Of a stretch of 64,000 bases of DNA, positions 62,299 to 64,000 are shown piece by piece. The DNA is from Paenibacillus turicensis. Lineage in GTDB: Bacteria > Bacillota > Bacilli > Paenibacillales > Paenibacillaceae. The translations under genes and the position numbers were made by a program. The notes beneath the pieces were generated by a model. It saw only the letters and a program-made list of their open reading frames with translations, was not told where the DNA came from and searched no databases. How positions within the stretch are numbered: position 1 is the first letter of the stretch; each line of letters starts with the position of its first letter. The stretch lies in assembly GCF_017873435.1 (NCBI RefSeq), contig NZ_JAGGKG010000006.1, forward strand, positions 152,482 to 216,481, in the 5' to 3' direction.

Positions 62299-63390
62299 CT
62301 ATAGTGCAATACTCAGCAGAGAAGAAACTCTGCTCACATATGTGTGATTTTGATATGTCGTCCATAAAGAACGCCATGCCATTTCTACTCGTTCATTCTC
62401 ATGCTCCAAATAATAGGTAATTTTGCTTTGTAGCTCTTCTACACTTCCAAAAGTGCCAATATCGTATTCTGGTGTATAATACTTACTTAGATCTCCACGT
62501 ACATCTGTAAGTTGACATGTGCCACAAGCATTAATTTCGTAAGTCCTAGGATTAATTGAACCGCCTTGCCATTCCATTACGTTATGATTGTCTTGCCCAA
62601 AGGCAGTAGGGCGATGAAGGTTAATGACAATTTTAGCTCCATTATAGTAACGAACAGTTTCCTCTACTGGAATCCAGCCATGTGAAACAAATTTAGCTAG
62701 TTCACTCCCCTCCTGAAGTCGATCCCAATGTCCTCCTGCAATGAATACCTTCTTATCCTGCAAAAAAGGAGCTAAGGACTGGAACAGCTCAATACGATTC
62801 CAAAATGCATTGCCAATAAAACAAACGTCATACTGATAACCCGAAGCAACTTCAACAGGTTTAAACATGTTAGGATTTACGCCAAGCGGCAAGTAGTGAA
62901 CCCTTTTACAGCCAAGCCGCTTATATTGCTCCACACATTGCTCTTCATGTGTGAACACAAGATCATAATGTAAGCTTAGGCCAGAGGTATACTCGGAGAA
63001 ATAAGGATCATCCACAAACCAAACTGCGGTTAATATCCCCATCGCTCTAAGCTGGTCGATTTGTGCAGTATGATCTGCCGGGAAAACGTGTAAGGCGTTC
63101 ATCACTAGCACTAAATCAGGTCGATGATTAATTGCGTCCATAAGCATAGACTCAGGTGAGGTCACAATACATTCACTTACGATCGTGTGTAGTGCTTGAT
63201 GAATGCCTCCATCAATGGCTTCAAAGCCCTGAGTAACATATAAGATGCGAGCTTTACGTTTCGTAAATGACGGCCTAGAGATGCGTTGCAGTATTGCCTG
63301 ACATCCTCCAATACGATATCCCTGCTGATATCCCCCCAGATAATCACGATCAGAATGAAGCTCCAGCTCCGTTACATTCTCCAAGGTCAT
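62299..63390 (-). CDS. CgeB-like spore-surface glycosyltransferase (first copy)
   Basis: 363 residues, same architecture as its downstream neighbour: N-terminal DYLGGYQQGYRIGG repeat, DUF3880-like half (ARILYVTQGFEAIDGGIHQA, LVLVMNALHVFP, TAVWFVDDPYFSEYTSG) and Glyco_trans_1_2 half (YDVCFIGNAFWNRIELFQ, KIVINLHRPTAFGQDNHN, NPRTYEINACGTCQLTD, YYLEHENERVEMA). The two copies share perhaps 40% of residues by eye, pointing to an old tandem duplication. It is the first gene of the long minus-strand glycan operon. AAGGAT precedes the ATG. A CATATATT sequence ~60 bases upstream could be a sigma-K -10, but no good -35 pairs with it. Confidence 0.85.
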   Translation of the reverse strand: MTLENVTELELHSDRDYLGGYQQGYRIGGCQAILQRISRPSFTKRKARILYVTQGFEAIDGGIHQALHTIVSECIVTSPESMLMDAINHRPDLVLVMNALHVFPADHTAQIDQLRAMGILTAVWFVDDPYFSEYTSGLSLHYDLVFTHEEQCVEQYKRLGCKRVHYLPLGVNPNMFKPVEVASGYQYDVCFIGNAFWNRIELFQSLAPFLQDKKVFIAGGHWDRLQEGSELAKFVSHGWIPVEETVRYYNGAKIVINLHRPTAFGQDNHNVMEWQGGSINPRTYEINACGTCQLTDVRGDLSKYYTPEYDIGTFGSVEELQSKITYYLEHENERVEMAWRSLWTTYQNHTYVSRVSSLLSIAL

Positions 63391-63562
63391 TCATCCTTTT
63401 CTTCTGTGAATTTTCTAGGTCTATCCATTCCAAATGGATTTCTATATAAATATATGCTTGCGGTACACGTGCATCATGGACGACTACCCTATAGGTTCAT
63501 AAATTGGCTAATGCCTGTGGTGGAGGGAATGAAGCTCTCCGAGGGGAATGTATTTGAATTTT

Positions 63563-63754
63563 TGAAGCATCGTTCCGTTTTGCAGGAAGTTCCCATCGCG
63601 CTTAAAAGTGGATTTCATTGAATATCTGTAATGGGAGAAATCCACTTTTTAAATGCGACCGCTCCGCTTGTCCACTTTCCTCCAAAACTCTCACTGTAGT
63701 GTTTCAATGTCGACTCAAATACATTAAATTCGGAGTGCTTCATTCTACATTGCG
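63563..63754. repeat. Direct repeat, copy 1 (~192 bp)
   Basis: Matches 63808-64000 with about ten differences. It contains a strong inner hairpin (AAAAGTGGATTTC/GAAATCCACTTTT) and a stretch ending CATTCTACATTGCG. Small open frames in it have no ribosome sites and are not conserved between copies. Together with copy 2 it fills the 610-base gene-free right end of the window. Confidence 0.85.
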
Positions 63755-63756
63755 CA

Positions 63757-63796
63757 TAAAAAAGAAGTGGCTTGTGGGTTTGTTTTCCCACAAGCT
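63757..63796 (-). terminator. Terminator-like hairpin between the direct repeats
   Basis: Perfect 9-bp stem GCTTGTGGG/CCCACAAGC with an 8-base loop. On the minus strand it is followed by CACTTCTTTTTT, suggesting it ends a transcript coming from beyond the right edge. Confidence 0.6.
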
Positions 63797-63807
63797 TGAT
63801 TTAGCTA

Positions 63808-64000
63808 TGAAGCGGTGTTCCGTTTTTGAAGGAAGTTCCCATCGCGCTTAAAAGTGGATTTCATTGATTGTATGTAATGGGAGAAATCCACTTTTTAAAT
63901 GCGATCGCTCCGCTTGTCCACTTTCCTCCAAAACTCTCACTGTAGTGTTTCAATGTCGACTCAAATACATTAAATTCGGAGTGCTTCATTCTACATTGCG
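63808..64000. repeat. Direct repeat, copy 2 (runs to window edge)
   Basis: Second copy of the ~192-bp repeat, in the same orientation and 245 bases further right. It reaches the last base of the window at the same point (TGCG) where copy 1 ends, so further copies may lie outside. Confidence 0.85.

Noticed and set aside
63430..63480. Sigma-K promoter ahead of the CgeB-like operon
   Set aside because: CATATATT fits a -10, but no AC at the right distance upstream; too weak to list as a feature.
63286..63851. Two plus-strand frames of 111 and 77 codons at the right edge
   Set aside because: The first is partly antisense to the CgeB-like gene, and both run into the direct repeats; the frames are not maintained between repeat copies and lack ribosome sites.

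Overview
The window looks like the chromosome of a low-GC, endospore-forming member of the Bacillales. Several genes point that way: gerE (a 74-residue LuxR-type late sporulation regulator), gerM, a YhcN/YlaJ-type spore lipoprotein, the gerM/rph/rdgB neighbourhood, CgeB-like spore-surface glycosyltransferases and an AsnO-like asparagine synthetase. Brevibacillus, possibly B. laterosporus, is my best guess. That is inference from gene content and protein style, not from a search. There is one tRNA gene (tRNA-Arg, anticodon TCT), no rRNA, no CRISPR array and no intact transposase.

Layout. 1-14 kb is housekeeping: tRNA-Arg, asnO/asnB, a SUFU-like protein, ybaK, rdgB-rph, gerM, a YutG-type phosphatase, secreted and envelope proteins (PPC-domain protein, parvulin foldase), a methyltransferase and an M20 dipeptidase. 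An M23 peptidase/TetR pair with its own operators sits between gerM and rph. 14.4-18.1 kb is a fructose PTS operon (fruR-fruK-fruBC-fruA) with a clear sigma-A promoter and two candidate FruR boxes. 18.2-22.4 kb is a decayed zone: three related palindromic MITE-like repeats, a wrecked DUF402 gene, and a NitT/TauT-type ABC transporter. 22.5-26.1 kb holds a flavin monooxygenase, a stand-alone GTP cyclohydrolase II and RibD, transcribed divergently from an HxlR regulator; no riboflavin synthase, lumazine synthase or FMN riboswitch is present.

26.2-35.2 kb encodes surface proteins: a malectin/GH43 secreted enzyme, a 1,554-residue LPXTG adhesin and a SARP-type response regulator. At 35.4-37.7 kb gerE is followed by an inserted block (retropepsin-like protease with a small partner, truncated P-loop ATPase, 2-TM protein). 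The block is bracketed by a ~147-bp duplication of the gerE 3' end plus its terminator. 37.8-49.8 kb carries a SagB-type oxidoreductase, a lipoprotein flavin fumarate-reductase-like enzyme, a MazG-like protein, a LOG-family protein, an OmpR/histidine kinase pair, an SgrR-like regulator with a divergent MFS exporter, and the YhcN-like lipoprotein.

49.9-63.4 kb is a polysaccharide/glycosylation region, probably for the spore surface. A long minus-strand run has two tandem CgeB-like glycosyltransferases, a glycosyltransferase with an extremely basic CotG-like tail, a WecB/CapE/RmlD-like trio that should make an L-configured UDP-N-acetyl-6-deoxyhexosamine, an epimerase/reductase, a GT2 and a GT4. 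A second small group nearby has another GT4 between two small beta-rich unknown proteins, plus a DUF1796 protein and a GalE-like epimerase. The right edge (63.56-64.0 kb) is two direct copies of a ~192-bp non-coding repeat.

The best leads for something undescribed are the gerE-duplication island, the orphan GTP-cyclohydrolase/RibD/flavin-monooxygenase cluster under an HxlR regulator, and the glycosyltransferase with a CotG-like tail inside the spore-glycan cluster.
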